Shown: positions 16,820-26,443 of the stretch, one piece after another
Layout of the letters: each line of letters opens with the position of its first letter
How positions within the stretch are numbered: position 1 is the stretch's first letter
Origin: Acidimicrobiia bacterium
Lineage (GTDB): Bacteria; Actinomycetota; Acidimicrobiia; IMCC26256; JAOSJM01
Assembly (NCBI GenBank): GCA_027494165.1
Contig: JAOSJM010000006.1
Coordinates: forward strand, 124,001 to 188,000
Direction of reading: 5' to 3'
Length of the DNA: 64,000 bases
Made by a program: the position numbers and the translations under genes
The notes under the pieces: generated by a model
What the model saw: the letters and a program-made list of their open reading frames with translations, nothing else
What the model was told of the DNA's origin: nothing
The model's database searches: none

Positions 16820-17551
16820 GTGCCGGGACCGATCGAGGCGGTGATCTTCGACTACGGCGGGGTGATCTCCAGCCCGCTCTTCCGCGGGGTCGGCCGGTTC
16901 GAGGCCGACATGGGCTATCCGCCGGGCGCGGTGCTCGAGCTGCTCTTCGGCGAAGCCGCCTACATCGGCGTCGAGGGTCGGGCCCATGCCTCGACCCGTG
17001 ACGTCGAGCGGGCGTCCGCCGCGAGCCACGCCGTCACCCACGACTGGCACCGCCTCGAGGTCGGGGAGATCGGCCTCGACGAGTACCTCGCGGGCGTCGT
17101 CGAGCGGGCGCCCGCGGTGCTGGGGGCACCCCTCGACACCGGCGCCTACTTCACCTTCCTCTCGAGGATGCCCATCGGCGTCCACTGGGCCGTGGTCCAC
17201 CGGGCCCGGGAGCTGCGCGACCGGGGTTTGAGGCTGGGCCTCCTCACCAACAACGTGAGGGAGTGGGGCGAGCGGTGGCGCACGACCTTCCCGGTCGACG
17301 AGCTGTTCGAGGTCGTCGTCGACTCCAGCGACGTCGGCATGCGCAAGCCCGACCCGCGCGTCTACCGCCTCACCTGCGAGCGCCTGGGCGTGGCCCCCGA
17401 CGTGGTCGCCTTCGTCGACGACAACCACGAGAACGTGGCCGCGGCGCGGGCGCTCGGCATGGAGACCGTCCACTTCGGCGAGGACCCCTTCGAGGCCCTC
17501 GCCGAGCTCGACCGGATCCTCGAGCGGCGGGGCGTCCGCCGGACCCGGTGA
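16820..17551 (+). CDS. HAD-superfamily hydrolase (subfamily IA)
   Basis: A 243-aa haloacid-dehalogenase-like phosphatase. Motif I is FDYGGVISSP near residue 10 (the second Asp of DxD is replaced by Gly), motif II is LLTNN, motif III Lys is in GMRKPDPRVY and motif IV is FVDDNHENVAAARALGM. The FDYGGV form resembles epoxide-hydrolase-domain and acyl-CoA-dehydrogenase-associated HADs, so phosphatase activity is uncertain. The GTG start at 16820 begins the conserved first strand. Its stop overlaps the GrpB-family start (GTGA). Confidence 0.85.
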   Translation: MPGPIEAVIFDYGGVISSPLFRGVGRFEADMGYPPGAVLELLFGEAAYIGVEGRAHASTRDVERASAASHAVTHDWHRLEVGEIGLDEYLAGVVERAPAVLGAPLDTGAYFTFLSRMPIGVHWAVVHRARELRDRGLRLGLLTNNVREWGERWRTTFPVDELFEVVVDSSDVGMRKPDPRVYRLTCERLGVAPDVVAFVDDNHENVAAARALGMETVHFGEDPFEALAELDRILERRGVRRTR

Positions 17552-18072
17552 GGATCGAGCTCGTCCCGCCGGATCCCGCCTGGCCCGAGCGGTTCGCCGC
17601 GGAGGCGGCCCGCATCCGCGCCGCGCTCGGTCCCCTGGCGCTGCGGATCGACCACGTCGGCTCCACCTCGATCCCGGGCCTGGCGGCCAAGCCCGTCGTC
17701 GACATCCAGATCTCGGTGCGCACCGTCCTGCCGATGGCGCCGTACCTCGCGCCGCTCGAGCGACTCGGCTACCGCTACGTGCCCTACCCCGACGAGGACG
17801 GCGTCGACCGCTACCCCTTCTTCGGCCGGCCCCCGGAGCGACCCCGGGCCTTCCACGTCCACGTGTGCGAGACCGGCGGGTACGGCGAGCGACGGACCTT
17901 GGCGTTCCGCGATTGGCTGCGCGCCCACCCCGAGGACGCCGTGGCCTACGAGGCCCTGAAGCGCGACCTCGCCCGCCGCGAGTGGGACGACCCGAACGAC
18001 TACGCGGAGGCCAAGGACCCCTTCGTCCTCTCCGTCCTCGACCGTGCCCTCGGCACGGACGCGGGGGGCTGA
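17548..18072 (+). CDS. GrpB family protein (UPF0157)
   Basis: This 174-aa protein shows the nucleotidyltransferase-like GrpB signature: DPAWPERFAAEAARIRAALG, then IDHVGSTSIPGLAAKPVVDIQI at residues about 30-55, and the HVHVCETGGYGERRTLAFRDWLRAHPEDA region. The family is related to nucleotidyltransferases and its role is unknown. Translation starts at a GTG overlapping the HAD stop. Hairpin repeat cluster B begins 18 bp past its stop. Confidence 0.88.
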   Translation: MRIELVPPDPAWPERFAAEAARIRAALGPLALRIDHVGSTSIPGLAAKPVVDIQISVRTVLPMAPYLAPLERLGYRYVPYPDEDGVDRYPFFGRPPERPRAFHVHVCETGGYGERRTLAFRDWLRAHPEDAVAYEALKRDLARREWDDPNDYAEAKDPFVLSVLDRALGTDAGG

Positions 18073-18090
18073 GACCGGGCTGTCCCACTC

Positions 18091-18201
18091 CTCTCGGGTG
18101 TCTCCACCCCCGCCCAGCGACGGTCACGACACCCGAGAGCCCGAAGACCTCCGATCCGGGTGTCTCCACCCCCGCCCAGCGACGGTCACGACACCCGAGA
18201 G
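18091..18201. repeat. Hairpin repeat cluster B: two units between convergent genes
   Basis: Unit 1 pairs CTCTCGGGTGTC (18091-18102) with GACACCCGAGAG (18128-18139), a perfect 12-bp stem around 25 nt. Unit 2 has CCGGGTGTC (18156-18164) and GACACCCGAGAG (18190-18201), giving a 62-bp period. Core TCCACCCCCGCCCAGCGACGG is shared with clusters A and C. The cluster sits between the GrpB gene (+) and the thioesterase gene (-), whose last codons run into it. Confidence 0.85.
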
Positions 18202-18936
18202 CCGGATGCCGGGAGCCGATGCGCCCGCGCCGGGCTCGCGCAGGTCGAGCTCAGGTCGTCCCCCCGCCCGTGCCCGGCCGGGCCCCCGGGCGAACCGCTC
18301 CAGCGGGAGGGCGATGAACACCGCGCTCGACTCCGCGATCCGCCGGCCCGCGCACCAGGCGTCGGCGCTCATGAAGAGCTTCCGCCCGTCCTGCCCGTCG
18401 AGGCGGCCCCGGAACTCGATCTCCTCGCCGACCGGAACCGGAGCCAGGTAGCGCACGGTCATCTCGCCGGTGAACGCCGGCAGGGCCTTGATCGCCAGCA
18501 TGAAGCCCATCACGTCGTCGAACACGGCCGCGACGACGCCGCCGTGGGCCCGGCGGGGCGCCCCCTCGAAGGCGGGACCCAGGATCACCCGGGCGTGGGC
18601 CTCCTCACCGACCTGGTGGGCCACCATGCCGATCCCCATCGGGTTCGCCTCGCCGGAGACGATGCAGTCGGGGAAGTCCTGCAACCGCCCGCCCTCGAGC
18701 AGGTCACCGGAGAACAGCGTCCGCTTCATCTCGTCGACGTCGCGCCGGCGGGGAGCGCTCGCGGCCACCTCGGCCTCGAGCTCCCGGGCCGCGACGGTGA
18801 TCCGCCGGAAGGTCTCGTCGTCGGCGTGGTGGGCGACGATCGCGTGCCCGAGCCGGCGCAGCGCCGCCGCCGCCTCGATGCGCGCCGGCGAGACGTCGCC
18901 GGCCTCGGCCTGCCTGGGGCCGACCTCTCGACTCAT
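18124..18936 (-). CDS. PaaI-like hotdog thioesterase with N-terminal helical extension
   Basis: Residues about 95-215 form a hotdog domain with the PaaI-type active-site helix AHGGVVAAVFDDVMGFML and strands MTVRYLAPVPVGEEIEFRG. These enzymes hydrolyse acyl-CoA thioesters. An N-terminal helical region (residues 15-75) precedes it. The last 25 or so codons lie inside the hairpin repeat, so the C-terminal tail (SGVVTVAGRGWRHP) is encoded by repeat DNA and is not part of the family. Either the repeat inserted into the 3' end or the true stop was lost. Confidence 0.8.
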   Translation of the reverse strand: MSREVGPRQAEAGDVSPARIEAAAALRRLGHAIVAHHADDETFRRITVAARELEAEVAASAPRRRDVDEMKRTLFSGDLLEGGRLQDFPDCIVSGEANPMGIGMVAHQVGEEAHARVILGPAFEGAPRRAHGGVVAAVFDDVMGFMLAIKALPAFTGEMTVRYLAPVPVGEEIEFRGRLDGQDGRKLFMSADAWCAGRRIAESSAVFIALPLERFARGPGRARAGGRPELDLREPGAGASAPGIRLSGVVTVAGRGWRHPDRRSSGSRVS

Positions 18937-19023
18937 CGCCCGGTCCTCCTCGTGGCGTCGGGTCCAGGAGCATGGCAGACGTGCTGCGGGTCGGGCTGCA
19001 GCTCCGCTCGCCCCCCGGTCGCG

Positions 19024-20383
19024 TCAGGCGCCGCTCATCGTCATCTCGGAGACGAGCAGGGTGACGCCGGCGGCCGCACCGGGCAGCCACCGCACGTCGG
19101 AGCCGACCTCCACGACGTCGAGCAGCATGCGCTGGAGCGTCGACGCGATGGTCACCTCACGTACCGGCTCGGCGAACGCGCCGTCGCGGACCATCAGCCC
19201 CTCGGCGCCCACCGAGAAGTCGCCCGACACCGGATTCGTGCCCGAGTGCAGCCCGCTCACCGACTGGACGTAGAGCCCCTCGGGCACCGACGCCAGGATC
19301 TCCTCGGGCGAGCGGATCCCGGGGACGAGGTGGAGCGCACGGGGCCCGACCCCAGGGGTCGACCGGTAGCCGCCCCGCACCGCCGACCCGGTGGTGCCCC
19401 GCCCGGACCGCCTCCCCGTGTACACGTTGTGCAGGAAGCCGACGAGCCGGCCCCCTCGACGAGGACGTTCCGGCGGGTCGGGACACCCTCCGCGTCGTGG
19501 GTGGAGGCCCCGAGCGCCTCGGGGAGGGTGGGATCGTCGACGAGCGTCACGCCCGCCGCCGCGACGTCCTCCCCCTCGCGTCCCACGAACATCGAGCGGC
19601 CCTTGAGGACGGCCTCTCCGCCCAGGGCCGCGCCGACCAGCCCGAGCAGCGACCTGGTCACCAGCGGATCGAGGACGACCGGGAGGCGCCGGCCCGCGGG
19701 CTGGCGGGCACCCAGGAGGCGGGTGGCCCGCTCGGCCGCGTCCCCGGCCGCCGCGACCGGGTCGAGATCGGCGAAGGACCGGCCGACCGAGAAGCCGTAC
19801 CCGGTCCGGGCGTCGGTCCCATCGCCGGCGACGGCGAACGACGCGCACGAGGCCACGGTCCGGCGCGCCTCGGCCTCCACGCCCGACGAGCTGGCCAGGG
19901 CCGACTCGACGGCCGCGTCACCGTAGGACGCCGACTCGACCGTGCGGACCCGGGGGTCGGCGGCCCGCGTCGCCGCCTCCAGCTCGAGGGCGAGGCGGAC
20001 CTTGTCGTCCGTCGGCACCGAGAGCAGCTCCTCGCGCCAGAGGTCGAGCGCCGGGGCCCCGACGCCCCCGCCTCGTCGAGCGAGGCCAGTCCCTGGTGCT
20101 CGTCGGGCTCGCCGAAGGAGGCGTTGTCGCGAGCCTCGGCGAGCGTCGAGTCGACGACCTCGGCGTCGAGCGATCCGGCCCAGGCGAAGCCCAGCCGCCC
20201 CTCGACGAAGATCCGCACGCCGACCCCACCGACTTCGGCGACCGTCAGCGACTCGACGTCGCCGCCGAAGACCTTCACCTCGGTGTCGCGGGACCGGGCC
20301 GCGTAGGCCTCGACCTGCTCGCCGGGCCGGGCGGCCCCGGCCAGGCGGCGGGCCAGGGCCAGCAGGTCGGATGGCTCAGGCAC
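19024..20383 (-). CDS. tldE: TldE/PmbA-family metalloprotease subunit (frame broken at about 20065 and 19451)
   Basis: The gene reads in three frames: PEPSDLLALARRLAGAARPG to HQGLASLDEAG, then PTDDKVRLALELEAATRAADPRV to RRNVLVEG, then GFLHNVYTGRR to the end EMTMSGA. Each break lies at a CCCCC run (20065-20069, 19451-19455); restoring two bases gives 453 aa, the size of TldE. It lacks the HExxxH motif found in its partner, as expected for the non-catalytic half of the TldD/TldE heterodimer, which degrades unstructured peptides and matures some modified peptides. The GTG start at 20383 overlaps the tldD stop. Confidence 0.88.
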
Positions 20384-21767
20384 CGGCCGTCCCTCCCACG
20401 GTGAGCTCGGCGACCCGGAGGGTGGGCTGGCCCGAGGAGACCGGGACCCCCTGACCCTCCTTGCCGCAGGTCCCGGCCCAGGTGTCGAAGTCGTCACCGA
20501 CCGCGTCGACGAGGCGCAGGGTCTCGGGGCCGTTGCCGATGAGCTGCGCGGCGCGGATCGGCTCGGTGATCTCCCCGTCCTCGATGAGGTACGCCTCGGT
20601 CACCCCGAACACGAAGTCGCCCGTCGCCGTGTCGACCTGCCCGCCGCCGAGCTGCACGCAGTAGATGCCCCGCGGCGTCGCCCGCACGATCTCGTCGGGG
20701 TCGTCGGACCCGGCCGGGAGGTACGTGTTGGTCATCCGGGTCATCGGGAGGTGCTGGTAGCTCTCCCGCCGGCCGTTGCCGCTCCCCGGCCGCCCCTCCT
20801 TGCGGGCCCGCAGCAGGTCCCACATGTAGTCGGTGAGGACACCGTCCTGGATGAGGACGTTGCGGCGCGACGGCTGACCCTCGTCGTCGATCGCCGCCGT
20901 GCCCCACTGGCGGGCGAACGTCCCGTCGTCGACCACCGTGACCAGCGGGGAGGCCACCTGCTCGCCGACCCGACCCCGGAAGACGGAGGCGTCCTTGGCC
21001 ACGAGATCGGCCTCGAGCCCGTGACCGCAGGCCTCGTGGAACAGCACGCCACCCGCGCCCCGCCGCAGGACCACCGGCATGCGGCCGCTGGGCGCCGGGC
21101 GGGCCCGCAACAGCGTGAGCGCCCGGCGGGCCGCGGTCCGCCCGACGTCCTCGGGCGCGATCTCGTCGAAGAGCTCGAAGCCGACCGTGCGGCCCGGGGC
21201 TTCCATGGCCGTCTGGAGGCCGGTGTCGCCGACGGCGACGCACTGCACGAAGAAGCGGGTGCGCACCTGGTCGTCCTCGGCGAGGAGCCCGTCGGAGCTC
21301 GCCACCAGGATCCGGCGCCGGCTGTCGGCGTAGGACGCGCTCACCTGGCGCACCGCGTCGCCTTCGGAGCGGGCCGCGTCGTCGGCCCTCCGCAGCAGCT
21401 CCACCTTCCGGGCCTTCTCGACGTCTCCGGGGAGCAGCCGCACCTCGTGGGGCGGGGGCACCGTCTGGCGGGCCAGGGCCACGACGTTCGCGCCGCCCCC
21501 ACCCTCCCGCGCCGTCGCCGCCGCGGCCTCGGCCGCGCCCAGGAGACCGGCCTCGGACAGGTCCGCGGTGTGGGCGTACCCGGTCGTCTCGCCCCGCACG
21601 ACCCGGATCCCGGCCCCACGCGAGCGGCCGGACACGACCTCCTCGACCCGCCCGTCATCGAGACGAGCCGTCGACGTGGAACGGTCCTCGGCGAACACCT
21701 CGGCGAAGTCGCCGCCCCGCCGGAGAGCGGCCCGGAGCGTGCGTTCCAGGAGGGCGTCGTCGATCAC
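20376..21767 (-). CDS. tldD: Metalloprotease TldD
   Basis: The catalytic subunit of the TldD/TldE protease, 463 aa. The zinc motif appears as HEACGHGLEADL (HExxxH, about residue 237) and the conserved C-terminal cysteine segment GTCGKEGQGVPVSSGQPTLRV is present. Start MIDDALLERTLRAALRRGG is natural. tldE follows with an 8-bp overlap, so the two are made together. In other bacteria the complex removes leader peptides from modified peptides (microcin B17) and antitoxins; no precursor peptide is evident beside it here. Confidence 0.95.
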   Translation of the reverse strand: MIDDALLERTLRAALRRGGDFAEVFAEDRSTSTARLDDGRVEEVVSGRSRGAGIRVVRGETTGYAHTADLSEAGLLGAAEAAAATAREGGGGANVVALARQTVPPPHEVRLLPGDVEKARKVELLRRADDAARSEGDAVRQVSASYADSRRRILVASSDGLLAEDDQVRTRFFVQCVAVGDTGLQTAMEAPGRTVGFELFDEIAPEDVGRTAARRALTLLRARPAPSGRMPVVLRRGAGGVLFHEACGHGLEADLVAKDASVFRGRVGEQVASPLVTVVDDGTFARQWGTAAIDDEGQPSRRNVLIQDGVLTDYMWDLLRARKEGRPGSGNGRRESYQHLPMTRMTNTYLPAGSDDPDEIVRATPRGIYCVQLGGGQVDTATGDFVFGVTEAYLIEDGEITEPIRAAQLIGNGPETLRLVDAVGDDFDTWAGTCGKEGQGVPVSSGQPTLRVAELTVGGTAGA

Positions 21768-21856
21768 CGGGCCTCCGGCGGGACGGAACGGGCAGGGAGC
21801 CGCTCCCGGGGCGGCTGGAAGTGCCTCCGGTGTCGCAGCGTGCCTATCGTACGCCG

Positions 21857-22243
21857 GTGCCTCTCGAGACCGGGCTCAGCGCGCAGGTTCGCATGACCGT
21901 CACCGACGCCGACACGGCGCTGGCGGTCGGCTCCGGCGACGTCCCCGTCCTCGCCACGCCGCGGGTCGTGGCGCTGGCCGAGCAGGCCTCGGTGGCCGCG
22001 GTCGAGGGCCAGCTCGAGCCCGGCACCACCACGGTGGGCTACCGGGTCCAGCTCGACCACCTCGCGCCGACGCCCGTCGGAGGGGTCGTCGAGGCGGAGG
22101 CCCACCTGGCCACCATCGAGGGTCGCCGGCTCACCTTCCGGGTCTCGGTGAACGACGGCAACGGCCTCGTGGCCGCGGGCCGGATCACCCGCGTGGTCGT
22201 GGAACGGGGTCGCTTCCTCGAGAAGGCCGGCGGAGCCGCCTGA
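21857..22243 (+). CDS. FlK-like hotdog thioesterase
   Basis: This 128-aa single-domain hotdog protein begins VPLETGLSAQVRMTVTDADTA and has VLATPRVVALAEQASVAAVEGQLEPGTTTVGYRVQLDHLAPTPVG, the layout of fluoroacetyl-CoA-thioesterase-like proteins (T/E/H residues of FlK: T in ATP, E in AEQA, H in LDHL). Physiological substrate unknown; in most bacteria these act on short acyl-CoAs. The GTG at 21857 is chosen because earlier codons show no homology and overlap the divergent tldD promoter. Confidence 0.82.
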   Translation: MPLETGLSAQVRMTVTDADTALAVGSGDVPVLATPRVVALAEQASVAAVEGQLEPGTTTVGYRVQLDHLAPTPVGGVVEAEAHLATIEGRRLTFRVSVNDGNGLVAAGRITRVVVERGRFLEKAGGAA

Positions 22244-22280
22244 CCGGGCCCACCCGCCTCGGACGACGAGGGAGCGCGCC

Positions 22281-22841
22281 GTGAGCGAGGACGACCGCAG
22301 GGACGCACCGGGGCCCGGTGACCCGGGTTGGGCTGCTCCACCGCCTCCTCCCGCCCCGCCCGGCGGAGGCTGGGGGCCACCCGGCGGGAGCTGGGAGCCA
22401 CCGGCAACCCCCGGCTGGGGACCGCCGCCCGCACCACCGAAGCGCAAGCTCACCTGGCTGTGGGTGCTCCTCGGCGTCCTCGGCGTCGTGGTCGTGGGCC
22501 TCGTCGTGGTGGCCGTCCTCGTGGTCCGCACCGTCAAGCCGCCGATCGACGCCACGAACGCCATGCTGCGCGACGTCAGGGACGGCCGCTACGCGGAGGC
22601 CTACGAGCAGGCCTGCTCCCGCAACCAGGAGGACTACACGCTCGAGGAGTTCACCGAGGTCTTCGAGACCACGTTCGCCGACAAGGGGCCCATCCGCAGC
22701 TTCGACGTCTACTCCGGCGACGTCGACGGCAACCGGGCCGTCGTCGAGTTCACCATCGACTTCGGCATCACCGGCGAGGAGGACTTCGGGATCGACGTGC
22801 TCGAGGAGGACGGCGACTGGCGGCCGTGCCTGCTCGAATGA
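22281..22841 (+). CDS. Membrane-anchored protein with Pro/Gly-rich N-terminus and DUF4878-like domain
   Basis: The 186-aa protein has a cytoplasmic Pro/Gly/Trp-rich segment (residues 10-52), one transmembrane helix (WLWVLLGVLGVVVVGLVVVAVLVV, about 58-82), and an external domain (NAMLRDVRDGRYAEAYEQAC to GDWRPCLLE) of the NTF2-like/DUF4878 kind found in actinobacterial membrane proteins. A conserved Cys pair (AC, PC) may form a disulfide. The start is a GTG. Function unknown. It converges with the ThDP enzyme gene. Confidence 0.7.
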   Translation: MSEDDRRDAPGPGDPGWAAPPPPPAPPGGGWGPPGGSWEPPATPGWGPPPAPPKRKLTWLWVLLGVLGVVVVGLVVVAVLVVRTVKPPIDATNAMLRDVRDGRYAEAYEQACSRNQEDYTLEEFTEVFETTFADKGPIRSFDVYSGDVDGNRAVVEFTIDFGITGEEDFGIDVLEEDGDWRPCLLE

Positions 22842-22857
22842 GCGGTCGGGCCGGCGC

Positions 22858-24485
22858 TCAGGCCAGGTTGCTCGACCTCGGGTAGGCGTCCTCGGGGTCG
22901 GTGAGCACGTTCACGAGCGCCGGGCCGTCGGCGGCGAAGGCCCGGTCGAGGGCCGGGCCGAGCTCGCCCGGCCCGGTCACGAGCTCGCCGTGGCCGCCGA
23001 GCGCCTCGAGCACGAGGTCGTAGCGGGTCCCGGGCCTGAGCTCCGCCGCGACGTCGTAGCCGTAGACCATGCGCATGGGGTGCTTCTCGAGCCCCCAGAT
23101 CCCGTTGTTGCCGACGACCGCGACGACGCGCGCGCCGAAGCGCACGAGCGTGTCGAGGTCCCCGAGCGCGAACCCCGCCGCACCGTCGCCCAGGAGCAGC
23201 ACGACCTGGCGGTCGGGGTGGGCGAGCGCGGCCGCCAGGGCGTACCCCGGCCCCATCCCCAGGCACCCGTACGGCCCCGGGTCGAGGAAGCACCCCGGCT
23301 CGAAGGTGTCGACGAGCTTGCCGGCGTAGGACACGAAGTCGCCACCGTCCCCGATCACCACGGCGTCGCGGTCGAGACGGCGGAGGAGCTCCCCGTAGAC
23401 CCGGGACGGCTTCACCGGCGACGTGTCGGCCTCGAGGGCCGGACGTTCCGCCTCGCGACGGGACCGCTCGTCTCCCCGGAGCCGCTCGAGCCAGCCGTCG
23501 TGGTCGGGCCGAGGCCCGACCGCCGCCGCATCGGCGAGCCCGGCGAGCAGACGGGCCAGGTCGCCCGCAGCGGACCCGGCCAGCTCGACGTGACCGGCGA
23601 CGCCCTCGGGGGCGTCGGCCAGGTGCACGACCCGGGCGTCCCCGAGCGAGCCGAAGCCGAGGCGGAAGTCGAGGGGCGTCCCGGCCACCACCACCAGGTC
23701 GGCCTCCTTGAACGCCGTCGACCGGGCCCGTGAGAAGGCCAGCTCGTGGTCCGCCGGGACCGTCCCCGGCCCATCCCGTTCGCGAACACCGGGACCCTCG
23801 CGGTCTCGGCGAAGGCCCGCAGCGGAGCCTCGGCCCCCGCCCAGTACACGTCACCGCCCACCATGAGGACCGGGCGCTCGGCCCCGGCGACCAGGGCCGC
23901 GATCGTCGACACGGCGTCGGGATCCGGCTCGACGCCCGCCAGCGCCGCCGCCTCCGGGGCCTCGGGGACGTCGGCGTGGGCGTGACCGAAGAACACGTCG
24001 AGGGGGACATCGAGGAAGGCCGGTCCGCGGTGTGGGGTGCGAGCGGCGACGAGCGCGGCATCCACCCCGGCGGGGATGGCGGCCGTGGCCGTGGCCGTGG
24101 CCGCGTGCTTCGTGACGCTGTCGACGATGGGGACGTGGTCGAGCTCCTGGAGCGACCCCGCGCCCCACCGGAGCTGCGGCGCGCGGCCGCCGAGCACGAC
24201 CAGCGGAGAGCCGTTCATCGACGCCGCGGTCATCGCGCTCACCCCGTTGGTGACCCCCGGACCGGCGGTCAGGGCCGCGACACCGACCCGGCGCGTCACC
24301 TTGGCCCAGCCCTCGGCGGCGAAGGTGGCCGTCTGCTCGTGGCGGGTGTCCACGAGCCGGATGCCGGTCTGCACGCAGCCGTCGAAGAGGGGGAACAGGT
24401 GCCCTCCCGACAGGGTGAAGACGGTGTCGACATCGTGACGGCACAGCACCTCGGCGGCGAGCCGGCCGCCGTGGGCCTCCATCAT
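22858..24485 (-). CDS. Thiamine diphosphate-dependent enzyme, acetolactate-synthase-like (frame broken near 23764)
   Basis: The N-terminal Pyr domain has the catalytic Glu in DTRHEQTATFAAEGWAK and GPGVTNGVSAM; the middle domain has VLMVGGDVYWAGAEAPLRAF; the C-terminal PP domain has LLLGDGAAGFALGDLDT and VVGNNGIWG, the GDG-x(n)-NN ThDP motif. One base is missing in the GGGG run at 23764-23767; repaired length 542 aa. Candidate activities are acetolactate synthase or 2-hydroxyacyl-CoA lyase; the branched-chain operon is absent, so it is probably not the biosynthetic IlvB. GGAGG precedes a double ATG, and the start overlaps the hydrolase stop. Confidence 0.85.
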
Positions 24486-25321
24486 CGACCTCCGACAGCC
24501 GCCGCGGCCCGGTGCAGGAACCCGTCGACGGCCTCCCACCACACCGACGGGTTCTCGAACTGGGGCGAGTGGCCCGCGTCCGGGACGACGACGAGCGAGG
24601 CGCCGGGGATGCGATCGGCCATGGCCCGCGACGGCCCGAGGAAGGCACCGTCCTGCTCGCCCACGACGACCAGGGTCGGGCAGGTGACCCGGACGAGGTC
24701 GGCGAGCTGGTCGGGCTGGTCCTGGATCTCGAGGATCAGCGTCGCCCAGGCGACCGGGGCCATGGCGAGGAGCTTGCGGTCGGCGAACTCCTGGTACCCC
24801 GGCCGTTCCTCCCGGAGCCTCCGGCCGGCCGGGCTCTCCAGCGGGGCGTGCTCGTCGAGGAGGGCCTTGAGCGCCCCCATCCCCTGGTCGAGGGCGACCA
24901 CACCGGCGATCTCGACGCCGGCCCGGTCGAGATCGGGCACGGCGCCCGGCCCGGTCCCCATGAGCACGAGCGCCTCCACCCGGTCCGGGTGGGCGAGCAC
25001 GAGCCGGCGGGCCACCATGCCGCCCATCGAGTGGCCGAGCAGCCGGAAGGCGTTGATCCCCAGGGCGTCGGCCACCGCGAGCACGTCGTCCACCAGCCGG
25101 TCCAGGGTGTACGAGGCCGGATCGGCCGGAGCGCCGCTCTGACCGTGACCGCGGTGATCGAAGGTGACGACGCGGTGGGTCCGGGCCAGCGCCTCGAGGT
25201 GGTCGCCGAAGTCCTCCTTGGCCCCGCCGAACCCGTGGACCAGCAGCAGGGCCGGCGCTCGGGCCGGGCCCGCCACGTCGAGCACCTCGATCTCGGTACC
25301 GTCGTCCACGGTCAGGCGCAC
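24482..25321 (-). CDS. Alpha/beta-hydrolase
   Basis: A 279-aa hydrolase with the oxyanion segment LLLVHGFGGAKEDFG, the nucleophile elbow GHSMGGM (Ser near residue 100), the acid in VVGEQDGAF and the catalytic His in VPDAGHSPQFENP. It resembles esterases and C-C hydrolases of the MhpC/3-oxoadipate-enol-lactonase group. GGGGAGG lies upstream of the GTG at 25321. Its stop overlaps the start of the ThDP enzyme (ATGA), so the two are probably functionally linked, perhaps in a degradation pathway. Confidence 0.88.
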   Translation of the reverse strand: MRLTVDDGTEIEVLDVAGPARAPALLLVHGFGGAKEDFGDHLEALARTHRVVTFDHRGHGQSGAPADPASYTLDRLVDDVLAVADALGINAFRLLGHSMGGMVARRLVLAHPDRVEALVLMGTGPGAVPDLDRAGVEIAGVVALDQGMGALKALLDEHAPLESPAGRRLREERPGYQEFADRKLLAMAPVAWATLILEIQDQPDQLADLVRVTCPTLVVVGEQDGAFLGPSRAMADRIPGASLVVVPDAGHSPQFENPSVWWEAVDGFLHRAAAAVGGR

Positions 25322-25441
25322 GGAGCCTCCCCTCCCCGACGCCCGTCCGGCGCCGCGAGTCCGGGAACGCCGCCCGAACGGGTCTCCCGACCTTTCCCGG
25401 ATCCGACGACGAAACGGGCCACCGGACCGTATCCTACGGGG

Positions 25442-26443
25442 ATGGCCGTGACCCAGGCGGCGGGGGACGTGACGCGGGTGGGGGACCGAAGACGGTCCTC
25501 GCGCGCCGTCTGGGTGAGGCTGGTCGTCAGCGCGGTCCTGCTGGCGATCCTCGTGTCGCGGATCCACCTCGACGCGGTCCTCCCACGCCAGCGGCACCTC
25601 TCCACCCTGGCGTTCTTCGCCGCCGGCGTGGTCGTGACCCTGCTCGGGATCGTGCTCTCGGCCTGGCGGTGGCAGCGGGTCCTCGTCGTCTTCGACACCC
25701 ACGTCCGGCTCCGCACGCTCGTGTCCCACTACCTGGCGGGTCAGTTCGTGGGCAACGTGCTGCCCTCGACGATCGGCGGCGACGTCCTGCGGGTGAGCCG
25801 TGGCGCCCAGACGACCGGCTCGGGGGCGACGTCGTTCGCGTCGGTGGTCCTCGAACGCCTCACGGGCTTCGTGGCCCTCCCGCTGCTGTGCGTCGTCGGC
25901 GTCCTCGCCCGGCCGTCGTTGCTCCAGGCCGACCGGGCCTGGATCGCCCTCGCGATCTCCGGGGTCACGCTGGTCGTGCTCGTCGGGATCCTGCTCGTCG
26001 CGGCGAGCCCCCGCCTCGCCGGGCGTTTCGCCGAGCACGAGAACTGGATGCGGTTCATCGGCGCGGTCCACCTCGGCGTGGACCGCCTCCGGCACCGGCC
26101 GCGCCTCGCGGCCTCGGTGCTGGCCGCCGCGCTCGTCTACCAGGTCTCCACCGTGCTCGTGGTCCTCCTCGCCGTGAAGACCATGGACGTCTCGGTGCCC
26201 GTGGCGGCGGTGCTCGCGTTCGCCCCGGCCGTGGCGATGGCCCAGGTGCTCCCGCTGTCGCTGTCCGGGCTGGGGGTGCGCGAGGGGATGCTCGTCCTGT
26301 TCCTCGGCTCCCTCGGGGTCTCGGCCGGTCCGGCCATCGGCGTCGGGCTGCTCTGGTACGCGATGACCTTGCTGGTGAGCCTCCTCGGGGCCCCCGCCTT
26401 CGCCGTGGGCCACCGCCACCCCGCGCCCGCCGACCAGCCATGA
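25442..26443 (+). CDS. Lysylphosphatidylglycerol-synthase-like integral membrane protein (UPF0104)
   Basis: This 333-aa protein has about eight hydrophobic helices and the UPF0104 signature (VVVTLLGIVLSAWRWQRVL, then LVSHYLAGQFVGNVLPSTIGGDVLRVSRG, then VLERLTGFVALPLLCVVG). It corresponds to the flippase half of MprF without the aminoacyltransferase domain. Such stand-alone members are thought to move lipids across the membrane; the cargo is not known. It overlaps the PAP2 gene that follows (ATGA), pointing to a lipid-related pair. Confidence 0.85.
   Translation: MAVTQAAGDVTRVGDRRRSSRAVWVRLVVSAVLLAILVSRIHLDAVLPRQRHLSTLAFFAAGVVVTLLGIVLSAWRWQRVLVVFDTHVRLRTLVSHYLAGQFVGNVLPSTIGGDVLRVSRGAQTTGSGATSFASVVLERLTGFVALPLLCVVGVLARPSLLQADRAWIALAISGVTLVVLVGILLVAASPRLAGRFAEHENWMRFIGAVHLGVDRLRHRPRLAASVLAAALVYQVSTVLVVLLAVKTMDVSVPVAAVLAFAPAVAMAQVLPLSLSGLGVREGMLVLFLGSLGVSAGPAIGVGLLWYAMTLLVSLLGAPAFAVGHRHPAPADQP

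Noticed and set aside
16703..18169. 488-aa minus-strand open frame spanning the HAD and GrpB genes
   Set aside because: Antisense shadow; both + genes have clear family motifs and coupled start and stop.
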